This document shows, in pieces, positions 1 through 5,999 of a stretch of 7,894 nucleotides of DNA (its first letter is position 1; the number at the start of each line of letters is the position of its first letter). The DNA is from Zoogloea oryzae (GTDB lineage: Bacteria; Pseudomonadota; Gammaproteobacteria; Burkholderiales; Rhodocyclaceae). The stretch is from contig NZ_BSPX01000118.1 of assembly GCF_030161255.1 (NCBI RefSeq), forward strand, positions 1-7,894, in the 5' to 3' direction. The notes below the pieces were generated by a model. The model saw nothing but the letters and a program-made list of their open reading frames with translations. It had not been told where the DNA came from and made no database searches. The position numbers were made by a program, and so were the translations under genes.

Positions 1-556
1 CGGCGCTGCGGGACTGGCCGGCCTGGGGGGCGCCGGCGGCGATGACGAGGGCTGCGGCGCGGCCGCTCTGGTCGCCGGCAAGGGGGCGGGTGGCGCCTGC
101 GTCGTCGATGAGCTGGAAGCTGCCGGTGCTGTCGCTGTTGAGGGCGTCGGGTTTGGGGTTGTTCTTGAAATTGCCGGAGACGGCGTACCACAGGCATTCG
201 CCGTTGCCGTCGCGCAAGTCGGGCAGGTTGAGGGTGAGGTAGGGCAGCCGGCCGATGCTGGTCTGGCCCTTGGTGCCGCAGGTTTCGGACGAGCCGTCGC
301 CGTCGAGGTCAGGGCAGGGCAGGTAGCCGAAGTCGGCGTTGGCATGGTCGCGATTGCGGTAGGTGGCGGCGTAGCCGAGGAGGGCTTCGCGGGCAGTGGC
401 GAGGGCGTCGGCGGTGCGGGCCTCGCGGATGAGATCCCGGTGGGCGGCGCTGTCCTGGCGCGACAGCAGCCAGCCGAGGCCGCCCACGGCGAGGAGCACG
501 ATCAGGGCGGGCAGGAGCATGCCCCGTTGCCGGCGCCGGGCGGGCCCGGTGCGCAT
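1..556 (-). CDS. Prepilin/pseudopilin-like protein (C-terminus off the window)
   Basis: The reading frame is open for 185 codons from the ATG at 556 to the window edge, so the C-terminus is missing. The N-terminus has a short basic leader (RRRQR, residues 7-11), then Gly12-Met13 and a hydrophobic helix to about residue 31. This is the layout of a type IV prepilin or type II secretion pseudopilin, cut by prepilin peptidase and anchored in the inner membrane before assembly. Mature position +5 is Ala rather than the usual Glu, and +4 is Pro. The long helix continues through ALLGYAATY (58-66). A globular part follows with Cys81, Cys93 and Cys121, and a DLDGDG stretch (83-88) resembling a calcium-binding loop. 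I recall similar proteins with LPCPD and GECLWYAVSG motifs in betaproteobacteria, usually annotated only as hypothetical or type II secretion/prepilin proteins. The start overlaps the preceding stop by one base (TGATG), so translation is probably coupled. Pilin-like class is fairly likely; the exact role is unknown. Confidence 0.72.
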   Translation of the reverse strand, partial: MRTGPARRRQRGMLLPALIVLLAVGGLGWLLSRQDSAAHRDLIREARTADALATAREALLGYAATYRNRDHANADFGYLPCPDLDGDGSSETCGTKGQTSIGRLPYLTLNLPDLRDGNGECLWYAVSGNFKNNPKPDALNSDSTGSFQLIDDAGATRPLAGDQSGRAAALVIAAGAPQAGQSRSA

Positions 557-912
557 CAGGGGGCGCCGGTGTTGAGGGGGGAGTCGCCTACGCGCAGCAG
601 GTGGTGCCGGCCGTCGGGGCCGGTGACGCGGGCGCTGGCGTCGTTGATGCGGACCTGGCGGGTGTCGGCGGGGGTGGCCTGGCCGTCGACGAAGATCACG
701 GGCTTGCCGCCGCTGCGGGTGATGATGCCGTCGAGGCGCGGCGGCGGGGCGGGTGTGGCGTCGGGCTGCGGGGGGCGGTCGATGCGGGCGCGTTCGGCTG
801 GGGTGTGGAACAGCCGGCCGAGGGATTCAGCCCGGGCTGCGGGGCCGGAAAGGAGCGGCAGGGTGACGGCCAGGGCGGCAAGCGCCGTGGCGTGGATGGA
901 GAACATGCGCAT
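556..912 (-). CDS. Small secreted protein of a pilus/pseudopilus gene pair
   Basis: This 118-residue protein has a clear Sec signal peptide: hydrophobic residues about 8-23 and a likely cut after AARA (residue 28). The mature part opens with an LGRLFHTPAERARID stretch (31-45), then a Pro/Ala-rich linker (46-58). A short beta-rich segment follows (RLDGIITRSGGKPVIFVDGQ, 59-78, to about residue 110). I recall small betaproteobacterial proteins with an RLFFTPEERA-type start and a DG(I/V)..S.G..(V/I)..(N/D)G core next to pilin-like genes. The fold may resemble the periplasmic domains of PilP, MshK or GspC, but that is inference. The stop overlaps the prepilin-like start by one base, which ties the two genes together. 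The start could be the ATG at 912 or at 906; neither has a good ribosome binding site. Only 50 bp separate it from the upstream diguanylate cyclase gene, with no terminator, so they may be co-transcribed. Confidence 0.7.
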   Translation of the reverse strand: MRMFSIHATALAALAVTLPLLSGPAARAESLGRLFHTPAERARIDRPPQPDATPAPPPRLDGIITRSGGKPVIFVDGQATPADTRQVRINDASARVTGPDGRHHLLRVGDSPLNTGAP

Positions 913-962
913 AAGCCCACAAATCTAGCATAGTCTGCGCCGCGCAGCCTACCCGGCGGCTG

Positions 963-2705
963 TCAGTGGGCGGCGAGGACGCGGTTCTTGCCGGAGCGTT
1001 TGGCGATGTACATGGCCTTGTCGGCGCGGTCGAGGGCCTGCTCGGGGTCTTCCCCTTCGAGCAACTGGGCGACGCCAGCGCTGAAGGTGATCAGCAGCTT
1101 TTGCTGGCGGGCCAGGAAGAAGCGCTTGGTGAGGGCGCGTTGCAGTCGCACGAGGGCGGCGACGGCGGCTTCGAGGCCGGTGTCGGGGAGCAGGATGACG
1201 AACTCTTCGCCGCCGTAGCGGGCGACGGAATCCTGCGGGCGGATGTTCTCGCGGACGACTTCGGTGAGGTGCTGCAGCGCCTCGTCGCCGGTCTGGTGGC
1301 CGTGGATGTCGTTGATCTGCTTGAAGTTGTCGATGTCGAGCAGCCCCAGGCAGAGGGGTGTGCCGCGGCGCTGGGCGAAGGCGGTCTCGCGGGCGAGGGC
1401 TTCGTCGAGGCCCTTGCGGTTGAGCACGCCGGTGAGCGGGTCGTGGCGGATGAGCTCGCTGGTCTGTTCGAGTTCGTGCTGGAGGCGGGTGATCTCGGTG
1501 TTGGCTTCGTCCACGCGGCTGCGCAGGGCGACGAGTTCGTCCCGGGAGCGGGCGGTGGAGGCCTGCACGCTGCGGGTCTCGCGCATCACGTCGGCGATCA
1601 CGTCGGTGAGCTCGGCGATGTCCTGGGCGGCGGCGATGCGTTCGGCGGAGCGTTCGATCTTGGCGTGGTAGTCGCCGGTGGAATCGGTGAATTCACCCAG
1701 CCGATCGACGAAGCGCGAGAGCATCTCCTTGAGGCGCAGCTGGGCGTCGGAGAGCTCCAGCTTGATGGCGCTCTGGCGGTCGATCACGTCGCGCAGGCGG
1801 CTTTCGAGTTCGCCCAGCACGCGCACGTCGAGGGGGTGGGCGAACATCTCGCCCATCAGGGTGATCTGGCCGTGGAGCCAGCGGTCGTCCACTACCAGCT
1901 CGCCGATGTTCTCGAGGATGAGCTGGAGTACGCGCTGGAGGGCGTCGCGCAGGGCGTGCTGGTCTTCGGTGGCCCATTCGAGGCCGGCGCGCAGCTTGTC
2001 GAGACGCTGCTGCAGCGCGTCGGCCGGCAGGCGGAGCGGCTGCTGGCGCAGGGCGACGGCCAGCTCGCGGGCTTCGGTGGCGAAATCGGCGTCGGCGGGG
2101 CGGGCTTGGCTGGCGATGCTGTCGAGCAGGCTGGCCAGCATCTCGGCAAAGGCCGGCGTGGCAGGATTGGTGCGATCGACGGCGGCCGGCGGGGCAAGAT
2201 CGCCGATCGGGGCCGGCGGCTCGTCGTCGTCGGCGTTGCGGCTCCATGCCCGCAGCAGGCCCTGGAGCCTTTCGGCGAGGCGTTCCGGGTTGGTGCCGGA
2301 GGCGCTCAGTACGCGGTCGAGCATCTCGCGCTTGCGGGCCTGGGTGAGGCCGGCCTGGCGCCGGTCCCATTCGGCGATCAGGTCGCGCAGCAGGCTGCCC
2401 CAGTTGATGCCCTGGCTGTCGGTGGCGGCGATGGCGTTGGTGATGGCCGCGCCGAGCCCGGCCCAGTCAGCCTGGGCAACGGCGGTGTCGAAATCCCGCG
2501 CGATGCGCAGGGCTTCGTGGTTGTGCCGGGGCAGGGAGGCGGCGATCTGCTTGAGGGCGCGCTCGGGGAAGGCTTCGTCGGCGGGAGTGCCGGCGATCTC
2601 GTGGTAGAGGGTCTGGTAGTTGTCGGGAGTGGGGGCGATCCGGCGCAGGGCCAGTTGACGGAAGGCTTCGCGGGCGATGTCCGAGGGATGGCTGGGTTCG
2701 TTCAT
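963..2705 (-). CDS. Diguanylate cyclase (GGDEF protein)
   Basis: This 580-residue cytoplasmic protein ends in a GGDEF domain (about 420-575) that should make cyclic di-GMP from two GTP. The domain opens with DPLTGVLNR (422-430), has the metal-binding stretch LDIDNFKQIND (first Asp about 457) and the active site RYGGEEF (GGEEF 498-502). An RPQD motif (489-492) lies exactly five residues before GGEEF, the spacing of the product-binding inhibitory I-site, so the enzyme is predicted active and feedback-inhibited. A long coiled coil (about 375-415) leads into the domain. The N-terminus (about 7-40, with AFRQLALRRIAPTPDNYQ and YHEIAG) looks like a short helical domain seen in other betaproteobacterial cyclases. 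Residues 60-370 are helical, with no recognised sensor domain or membrane span. The ATG at 2705 is the only possible start: the frame upstream reaches a stop with no ATG, GTG or TTG. It has no clear Shine-Dalgarno sequence. It lies 176 bp after the response regulator on the same strand. Confidence 0.95.
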   Translation of the reverse strand: MNEPSHPSDIAREAFRQLALRRIAPTPDNYQTLYHEIAGTPADEAFPERALKQIAASLPRHNHEALRIARDFDTAVAQADWAGLGAAITNAIAATDSQGINWGSLLRDLIAEWDRRQAGLTQARKREMLDRVLSASGTNPERLAERLQGLLRAWSRNADDDEPPAPIGDLAPPAAVDRTNPATPAFAEMLASLLDSIASQARPADADFATEARELAVALRQQPLRLPADALQQRLDKLRAGLEWATEDQHALRDALQRVLQLILENIGELVVDDRWLHGQITLMGEMFAHPLDVRVLGELESRLRDVIDRQSAIKLELSDAQLRLKEMLSRFVDRLGEFTDSTGDYHAKIERSAERIAAAQDIAELTDVIADVMRETRSVQASTARSRDELVALRSRVDEANTEITRLQHELEQTSELIRHDPLTGVLNRKGLDEALARETAFAQRRGTPLCLGLLDIDNFKQINDIHGHQTGDEALQHLTEVVRENIRPQDSVARYGGEEFVILLPDTGLEAAVAALVRLQRALTKRFFLARQQKLLITFSAGVAQLLEGEDPEQALDRADKAMYIAKRSGKNRVLAAH

Positions 2706-2853
2706 GGCGTGTCTGCGCTGGGCGGTTTGCGAGCTGCCATCTTCATCTCAGGCCCCGGTGCCGGGTGAGGGTGGGTGACGGCGCTTCTGGTAAGCCCGTT
2801 GAATAACGGCCGTGCCCCACATGCCTTGAGGCTGTCGGGCGCGACCGTCGCAG

Positions 2854-2893
2854 AAAAAAACGAAAAAATGAAACCCGGCGGCTATTCGGCCAG
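2854..2893 (-). terminator. Weak terminator-like T tracts after the response regulator
   Basis: Reading the minus strand past the response regulator stop, there is a run of six T and then seven T (plus-strand A runs at 2863-2868 and 2854-2860). The GC-rich stretch just before them can form only a weak stem (GGC/GCC around CGAATA, plus a few extra pairs). It could attenuate transcription between the response regulator and the diguanylate cyclase, but the stem is too poor for a firm call. Confidence 0.3.
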
Positions 2894-3523
2894 GCCGTGC
2901 TTGAGCCCGTAATGGGTGAGTTCGGCGTTGTTGCGCAGGTTCATCTTCTCGAGGAGCCGCGCGCGATAGACGCTCACCGTCTTGACGCTGAGGTTGAGGG
3001 CCTCGGCGATCTCGGTGGGCGTCTTGCCGGAGGCGATCATGCACAGGGTCTGATACTCGCGATCGGAGAGCTTCTCGTGGGGCGGGCGTTCGCTGTCTTC
3101 GCCGATGGCGTTGGCGAGCTCTTCGGCGAGGGACGGGCTGACGTATTTCTTGCCGCTGGCCACCTGGCGGATCGCGGTGACGAGGAGCTCCGGCGCGCTC
3201 TGCTTGGTGAGGTAGCCCGCCGCGCCGGCCTTGAGGGCGCGGATCGCGTATTGCTCTTCGGGGTACATGCTGAGGATGAGCACCGGCAGGCGCGGGAATT
3301 CCTTCTTGATGATCTTGAGGGCGTCGATGCCGTTGCGGTCGGGCATCGAGACGTCCATCAGCACCACATCCCATTCGCCCGAGCGCACCAGCTGCACCGC
3401 CTGCACGCCGTTTTCGGCTTCGCCGGCCACGGTGAGATCGGCGGTGTCGGAGAGGATCTGGCGCAGGCCCTGGCGGACGATGGCGTGGTCGTCGGCGATC
3501 AGTACGCGGATGGGCTTGCTCAT
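2882..3523 (-). CDS. NarL/FixJ-family two-component response regulator
   Basis: This 213-residue protein has the full length and layout of the family. The receiver domain (about 5-120) has the acidic pair Asp11-Asp12, the phospho-acceptor Asp57 in VVLMDVSMPD, the switch residue Ser85 (LILSMY) and the conserved Lys107 (GYLTK). A LuxR-type helix-turn-helix (about 150-205) follows, with LSDREYQTL, GKTPTEIAEALNLSVKTVS and RARLLEKMNL. All key residues are present, so it should be a phosphorylation-controlled DNA-binding regulator. The HTH resembles the BvgA/UvrY type more than NarL itself, a subjective judgement. Its ATG sits inside the kinase stop (ATGA, 4-base overlap), with a good AGGAG six bases upstream, so the upstream kinase is almost certainly its partner. 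Targets cannot be read from the sequence; the nearby diguanylate cyclase and pilin-like genes are candidates by position only. Confidence 0.95.
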   Translation of the reverse strand: MSKPIRVLIADDHAIVRQGLRQILSDTADLTVAGEAENGVQAVQLVRSGEWDVVLMDVSMPDRNGIDALKIIKKEFPRLPVLILSMYPEEQYAIRALKAGAAGYLTKQSAPELLVTAIRQVASGKKYVSPSLAEELANAIGEDSERPPHEKLSDREYQTLCMIASGKTPTEIAEALNLSVKTVSVYRARLLEKMNLRNNAELTHYGLKHGLAE

Positions 3524-5076
3524 GCAAGGCTCCTGGTGGGGTTGGGCTCGTCCGGCGAGGCCGGCAGAAGGGGCGCGCGCAGGGCGAGGCGGGTGCCGTG
3601 GGGCTGGATGTCGGTGAGATCCAGGCGCCCGCCGAGACTGGCCAGCCGTTCGCGGATGCCCCGCAGGCCGAAGGAGCGGGGCTTCTGCAGATCGGTTGCG
3701 GCGAGACCGCAGCCGTCATCGGCGATCTCGAGCACCACTTCGTCACCTTCCTGCATGAGTCTCACGTTCACCTCGGTCGCGCCTGCGTGTTTGCTGACGT
3801 TGGTCAGCGCCTCCTGGAACACCCGGAAGAAGGCCAGAGCCGTATCGTAGTCCGGGTCGAGGTCATGGTCGGTACAAAGAATGTTACAGGCGATGCCCGT
3901 CCGCTGGGCGAAGTCCTCGCCCTGGGATTCGATCGCCGCCGCGAGGCCGAAATCCTTGAGGATGCCAGGGCGCAGCTCGCGGGTGACACGGCCCACGGTG
4001 GCGATGGCGTCGTCCACCATCCGCCCCACGTTGCGGGCGCGCTCGCGGGCCTGAGCGAGGTTCACATCGAGCTTGGCTTCCAGCAGGGACATCTCGAACT
4101 TCATGGCAACGAGGGTACCACCGAGCACGTCGTGGACGTCCCGGGCGATGCGCTCGCGCTCGTCTTCCTTGATGCGCTGGAGGTGGTTGGAGAGGGCCGC
4201 GAGCTGGCTGCGGGATTCGCGCAGGTCGGCCTCGACGTGCTTGCTGTGGGTGATGTTCCACATCACGCCTTCCCACACCACGGCACCCATCTCGGACAGG
4301 CGCGGCGAGCTGCGCAGGTTGATCCACTTCTGCTCACCGGTGGAGAGCTGGATGCGGCCTTCCCAGTTGAGGGTGGAGAGGTTCTCGGCCGACACGCTGG
4401 CGGCTTCCATGAAGCCCGGCAGGTCTTCGTTGAGCAGCCAGTTCATCCAGCCGGCCGAGCTGCCGATGAGCTCCTCGGCCGAGGTGCCGAAGAGCATGGT
4501 TGCGGCTTCGGACAGATACTGGAAGCCGAGCATGCCGTCCGGCGTGTAGCCCATCTGGAAGACCACGCCGGGGATGTTGTCGGTGAGGGCGCGCAGGCGT
4601 GCCTCGCTCTGGCGCAGGGTCTGCTCGGCCTGGCGCTTCTCGCGGCGGTTGACGACTTCGCGCATCTCGCGCTCGACGGCGGGCACCAGGCGGTCGAGCT
4701 TGTTCTTGCTGAGGTAGTCGTGGGCGCCGGCGCGCATCGCGGCGATGGCTTCGTCTTCCTGCATCACCCCGGAAACGATGATGAAGGGCAGATCGACGCC
4801 GAGCTCCTGGGTCCGGCGCAGGGCCGCCTGGGCGTTGAAGCCCGGCAGGTTGTGATCGCACAGGATGACGTCCCAGCTCTCGCGCTGCAGCGCCTCGAGC
4901 AGGCCCTCCTCGGACGCCACCTGCAGGTAGGTGGGCGCGTAGCCTGCGTTACGGAAGCGATGGAGCAGCAGGATGACGTCGTTTTCGGAGTCTTCGATGA
5001 AAAGCAGGCGGATCGGTGGCTTGGCCGGGCCGACAGGAGAGAGGCTGGGGACGTCCGGCTTCTGGGCAGTAGACAT
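3520..5076 (-). CDS. Hybrid sensor histidine kinase (REC-PAS-HisKA_3-HATPase)
   Basis: This 518-residue protein has no signal peptide or membrane span, so it is cytoplasmic. An N-terminal receiver domain (about 22-140) has Glu28-Asp29, phospho-acceptor Asp74 (VILCDHNLPG), Ser102 and Lys124 (YLSKNK). A short coiled linker leads to a PAS domain (about 155-285). Then comes a HisKA_3 dimerisation domain (about 300-370) with ERERIARDVHDVLGG, where His315 is the predicted phosphorylated histidine. The HATPase domain (about 410-502) has the N-box Asn426 (QEALTNVSKHA), DDGCGL (453-458) and FGLRGIRERL (469-478). All catalytic residues are present. HisKA_3 kinases of the NarX/DegS type pair with NarL/FixJ regulators, which fits the response regulator whose start overlaps its stop. 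The unusual part is the receiver at the front, so the protein may take phosphate or signal from another source as well as sensing through PAS. The ligand is unknown. The ATG at 5076 lacks an obvious ribosome binding site. Confidence 0.94.
   Translation of the reverse strand: MSTAQKPDVPSLSPVGPAKPPIRLLFIEDSENDVILLLHRFRNAGYAPTYLQVASEEGLLEALQRESWDVILCDHNLPGFNAQAALRRTQELGVDLPFIIVSGVMQEDEAIAAMRAGAHDYLSKNKLDRLVPAVEREMREVVNRREKRQAEQTLRQSEARLRALTDNIPGVVFQMGYTPDGMLGFQYLSEAATMLFGTSAEELIGSSAGWMNWLLNEDLPGFMEAASVSAENLSTLNWEGRIQLSTGEQKWINLRSSPRLSEMGAVVWEGVMWNITHSKHVEADLRESRSQLAALSNHLQRIKEDERERIARDVHDVLGGTLVAMKFEMSLLEAKLDVNLAQARERARNVGRMVDDAIATVGRVTRELRPGILKDFGLAAAIESQGEDFAQRTGIACNILCTDHDLDPDYDTALAFFRVFQEALTNVSKHAGATEVNVRLMQEGDEVVLEIADDGCGLAATDLQKPRSFGLRGIRERLASLGGRLDLTDIQPHGTRLALRAPLLPASPDEPNPTRSLA
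3530..3534 (-). promoter_or_regulatory. Ribosome binding site of the response regulator
   Basis: An AGGAG lies six bases before the response regulator ATG, inside the last codons of the kinase gene. It is the clearest Shine-Dalgarno sequence among the minus-strand genes, fixes the start at 3523 and supports coupled translation. Confidence 0.75.
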
Positions 5077-5115
5077 GCGCTGAGTAGGGGCTGCGTGGTT
5101 GGGTCGCTTTGTGTT

Positions 5116-5121
5116 TATAAT
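5116..5121 (+). promoter_or_regulatory. Candidate -10 element upstream of tRNA-Thr
   Basis: A perfect TATAAT occurs about 105 bp before the tRNA-Thr gene. No good -35 hexamer is found 16-18 bp upstream. A TG two bases before it only loosely resembles an extended -10. It would give a leader of nearly 100 nt. The overlapping sequence on the other strand (TATAAA) could instead serve the kinase gene. Confidence 0.4.
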
Positions 5122-5196
5122 CCGGCCCTCGCCGGGGCCTGCGCCACTCCCAAGGATAGTTCAGGCCGGCCTTTGCCGTCCATGCATATCGGGATG

Positions 5197-5215
5197 TTTC
5201 CGGTGTGGCCGGAAA
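5197..5215. repeat. 7-bp inverted repeat just before tRNA-Thr
   Basis: TTTCCGG at 5197-5203 and CCGGAAA at 5209-5215 are perfect inverted repeats around a five-base loop, ending ten bases before the tRNA 5' end. There is no T tract, so it is not a terminator. It may be a hairpin in the pre-tRNA leader, an operator, or chance in GC-rich DNA. Confidence 0.4.
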
Positions 5216-5225
5216 GCGGCGATCA

Positions 5226-5301
5226 GCCGGTGTAGCTCAGTTGGTAGAGCAGCGCACTTGTAATGCGAAGGTCGAGGGTTCGATTCCTTTCACCGGCACC
5301 A
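5226..5301 (+). tRNA. tRNA-Thr(UGU)
   Basis: This is a complete 76-nt cloverleaf with an encoded CCA end. The acceptor strands GCCGGTG and CACCGGC pair fully. The D arm is GCTC...GAGC. The anticodon loop CTTGTAA (5257-5263) carries TGT at 5259-5261, which reads ACA threonine codons. The T loop is TTCGATT. The anticodon stem has a G-A mismatch at its outer pair and the T stem has two G-U pairs, all tolerable. It appears as a single gene followed by its own terminator. Confidence 0.96.
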
Positions 5302-5319
5302 TTGGATTCAAGGAAATAG

Positions 5320-5344
5320 GCCGATCCGTCAGGGTCGGCTTTTT
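5320..5344 (+). terminator. Intrinsic terminator of tRNA-Thr
   Basis: GCCGATC (5320-5326) pairs with GGTCGGC (5333-5339), with one T-G wobble and a six-base loop, followed by five T (5340-5344). It lies 19 bases after the tRNA and should end its transcript, so the small genes downstream probably need their own promoter or read-through. Confidence 0.9.
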
Positions 5345-5415
5345 CATTGGGCTCGCGCGGCGGAAGAATCCGCCCGGCTTTTCTTCTTCCTCCAGCATCA
5401 GCTCTGCATCCTGAA

Positions 5416-5562
5416 ATGCATGGAATCGTGGGTTACATCATCATCGGCGGATGCGTCGTCGTCGCGCTGGTGGCGGTGGCATCGTTTGTGATCGACATGC
5501 GGCAAAGCCGGCAGGGCGCTGAGAAGCGGCGCCGGCTTTCGTCGCGCCTGACTGGAAAGTGA
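5416..5562 (+). CDS. Small single-span membrane protein
   Basis: This 48-residue frame starts at the ATG at 5416. Residues about 4-26 form one strongly hydrophobic segment (GYIIIGGCVVVALVAVASFV), followed by a basic tail (MRQSRQ, EKRRR) ending in LTGK. By the positive-inside rule the C-terminus would face the cytoplasm. I do not recognise the family. The frame is open further upstream to 5347, but that extension is arginine/proline-rich, begins at the terminator and looks non-coding. No strong Shine-Dalgarno sequence precedes the ATG. The stop lies seven bases before the start of the DUF5710 gene, which suggests the two are translated from one message. The clean membrane segment and tight spacing argue that it is real, but so short a frame could be chance. 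Confidence 0.55.
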   Translation: MHGIVGYIIIGGCVVVALVAVASFVIDMRQSRQGAEKRRRLSSRLTGK

Positions 5563-5569
5563 CCCCGCC

Positions 5570-5881
5570 ATGAAAACCTATCTGCGCGTACCGTTCGCCG
5601 AGAAGGACGAAGCCAAGCGCCTGGGCGCGCGCTGGGATCCGGCGAAGAAGCTGTGGTACGTCCAGAACGTTCCCAATCTCGCGGCCTTCGAGCGCTGGCT
5701 GCCGGCCCAGGGTGATCTGGTGGAGGCCGCCGCGAAGCCGGCGCCAGCAGTCCGCACGAAAGCAGCGCAGGTGCAGACCGGGCCGCGCTACTTCGAACTG
5801 CACTGCGACTGCCAGCCGTGGGTGGGCTGTGCGGCGTGCGGGCCGGTGGTCGAGGCCCGAGGCTGGCGCGCGCCGGCCTAG
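5570..5881 (+). CDS. DUF5710-domain protein with C-terminal cysteine cluster
   Basis: Of 103 residues, 1-45 match what I know of the DUF5710 domain: YLRVPFAEKDEAKRLGARWD followed by PAKKLWYV, then a short NLAAFERWLP stretch. The domain is small, found alone or fused to plasmid and phage replication or conjugation proteins, and has no defined biochemical role that I know of. A low-complexity Ala/Pro linker (about 52-70) follows. The C-terminus then has His78, Cys79, Cys81, Cys87 and Cys90 (CxC-x5-CxxC), which could bind one zinc. I do not know this tail as part of the family; that it forms a zinc site is inference. A GGAAAG ten bases before the ATG may be the ribosome binding site. It sits just behind the small membrane protein gene. 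A nucleic-acid-related role is possible but unsupported. Confidence 0.85.
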   Translation: MKTYLRVPFAEKDEAKRLGARWDPAKKLWYVQNVPNLAAFERWLPAQGDLVEAAAKPAPAVRTKAAQVQTGPRYFELHCDCQPWVGCAACGPVVEARGWRAPA

Positions 5882-5999
5882 CCGGGCGGGGCCGCGGTCG
5901 CCTTGCATCTGGGGTGAGGTGACGCGTTTCGGGTATTCCGGCATCAAGCTCGGCCGGCCGGGGTCGTTAAGTAATGGCCCCCAGCTGTCAGCCGCGACC

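Noticed and set aside
966..2768. 600-codon frame on the plus strand opposite the diguanylate cyclase
   Set aside because: It is long only because GC-rich codons leave few antisense stops. It is Gly/Ala/Val-rich with no motif, while the opposite strand encodes a clear GGDEF protein.
3598..5235. 545-codon frame on the plus strand opposite the sensor kinase
   Set aside because: It is an antisense shadow of the kinase gene, with no recognisable domain, and it would run into the tRNA-Thr leader.
5281..5301. tRNA-Thr 3' end as an integration attachment site
   Set aside because: No second copy of the tRNA 3' segment and no integrase gene is visible in the window.
5205..5414. 69-codon plus-strand frame containing AGVAQLVEQRTCNAKVEG
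   Set aside because: It is a read-through of the tRNA-Thr gene and its terminator, another recurrent spurious protein.
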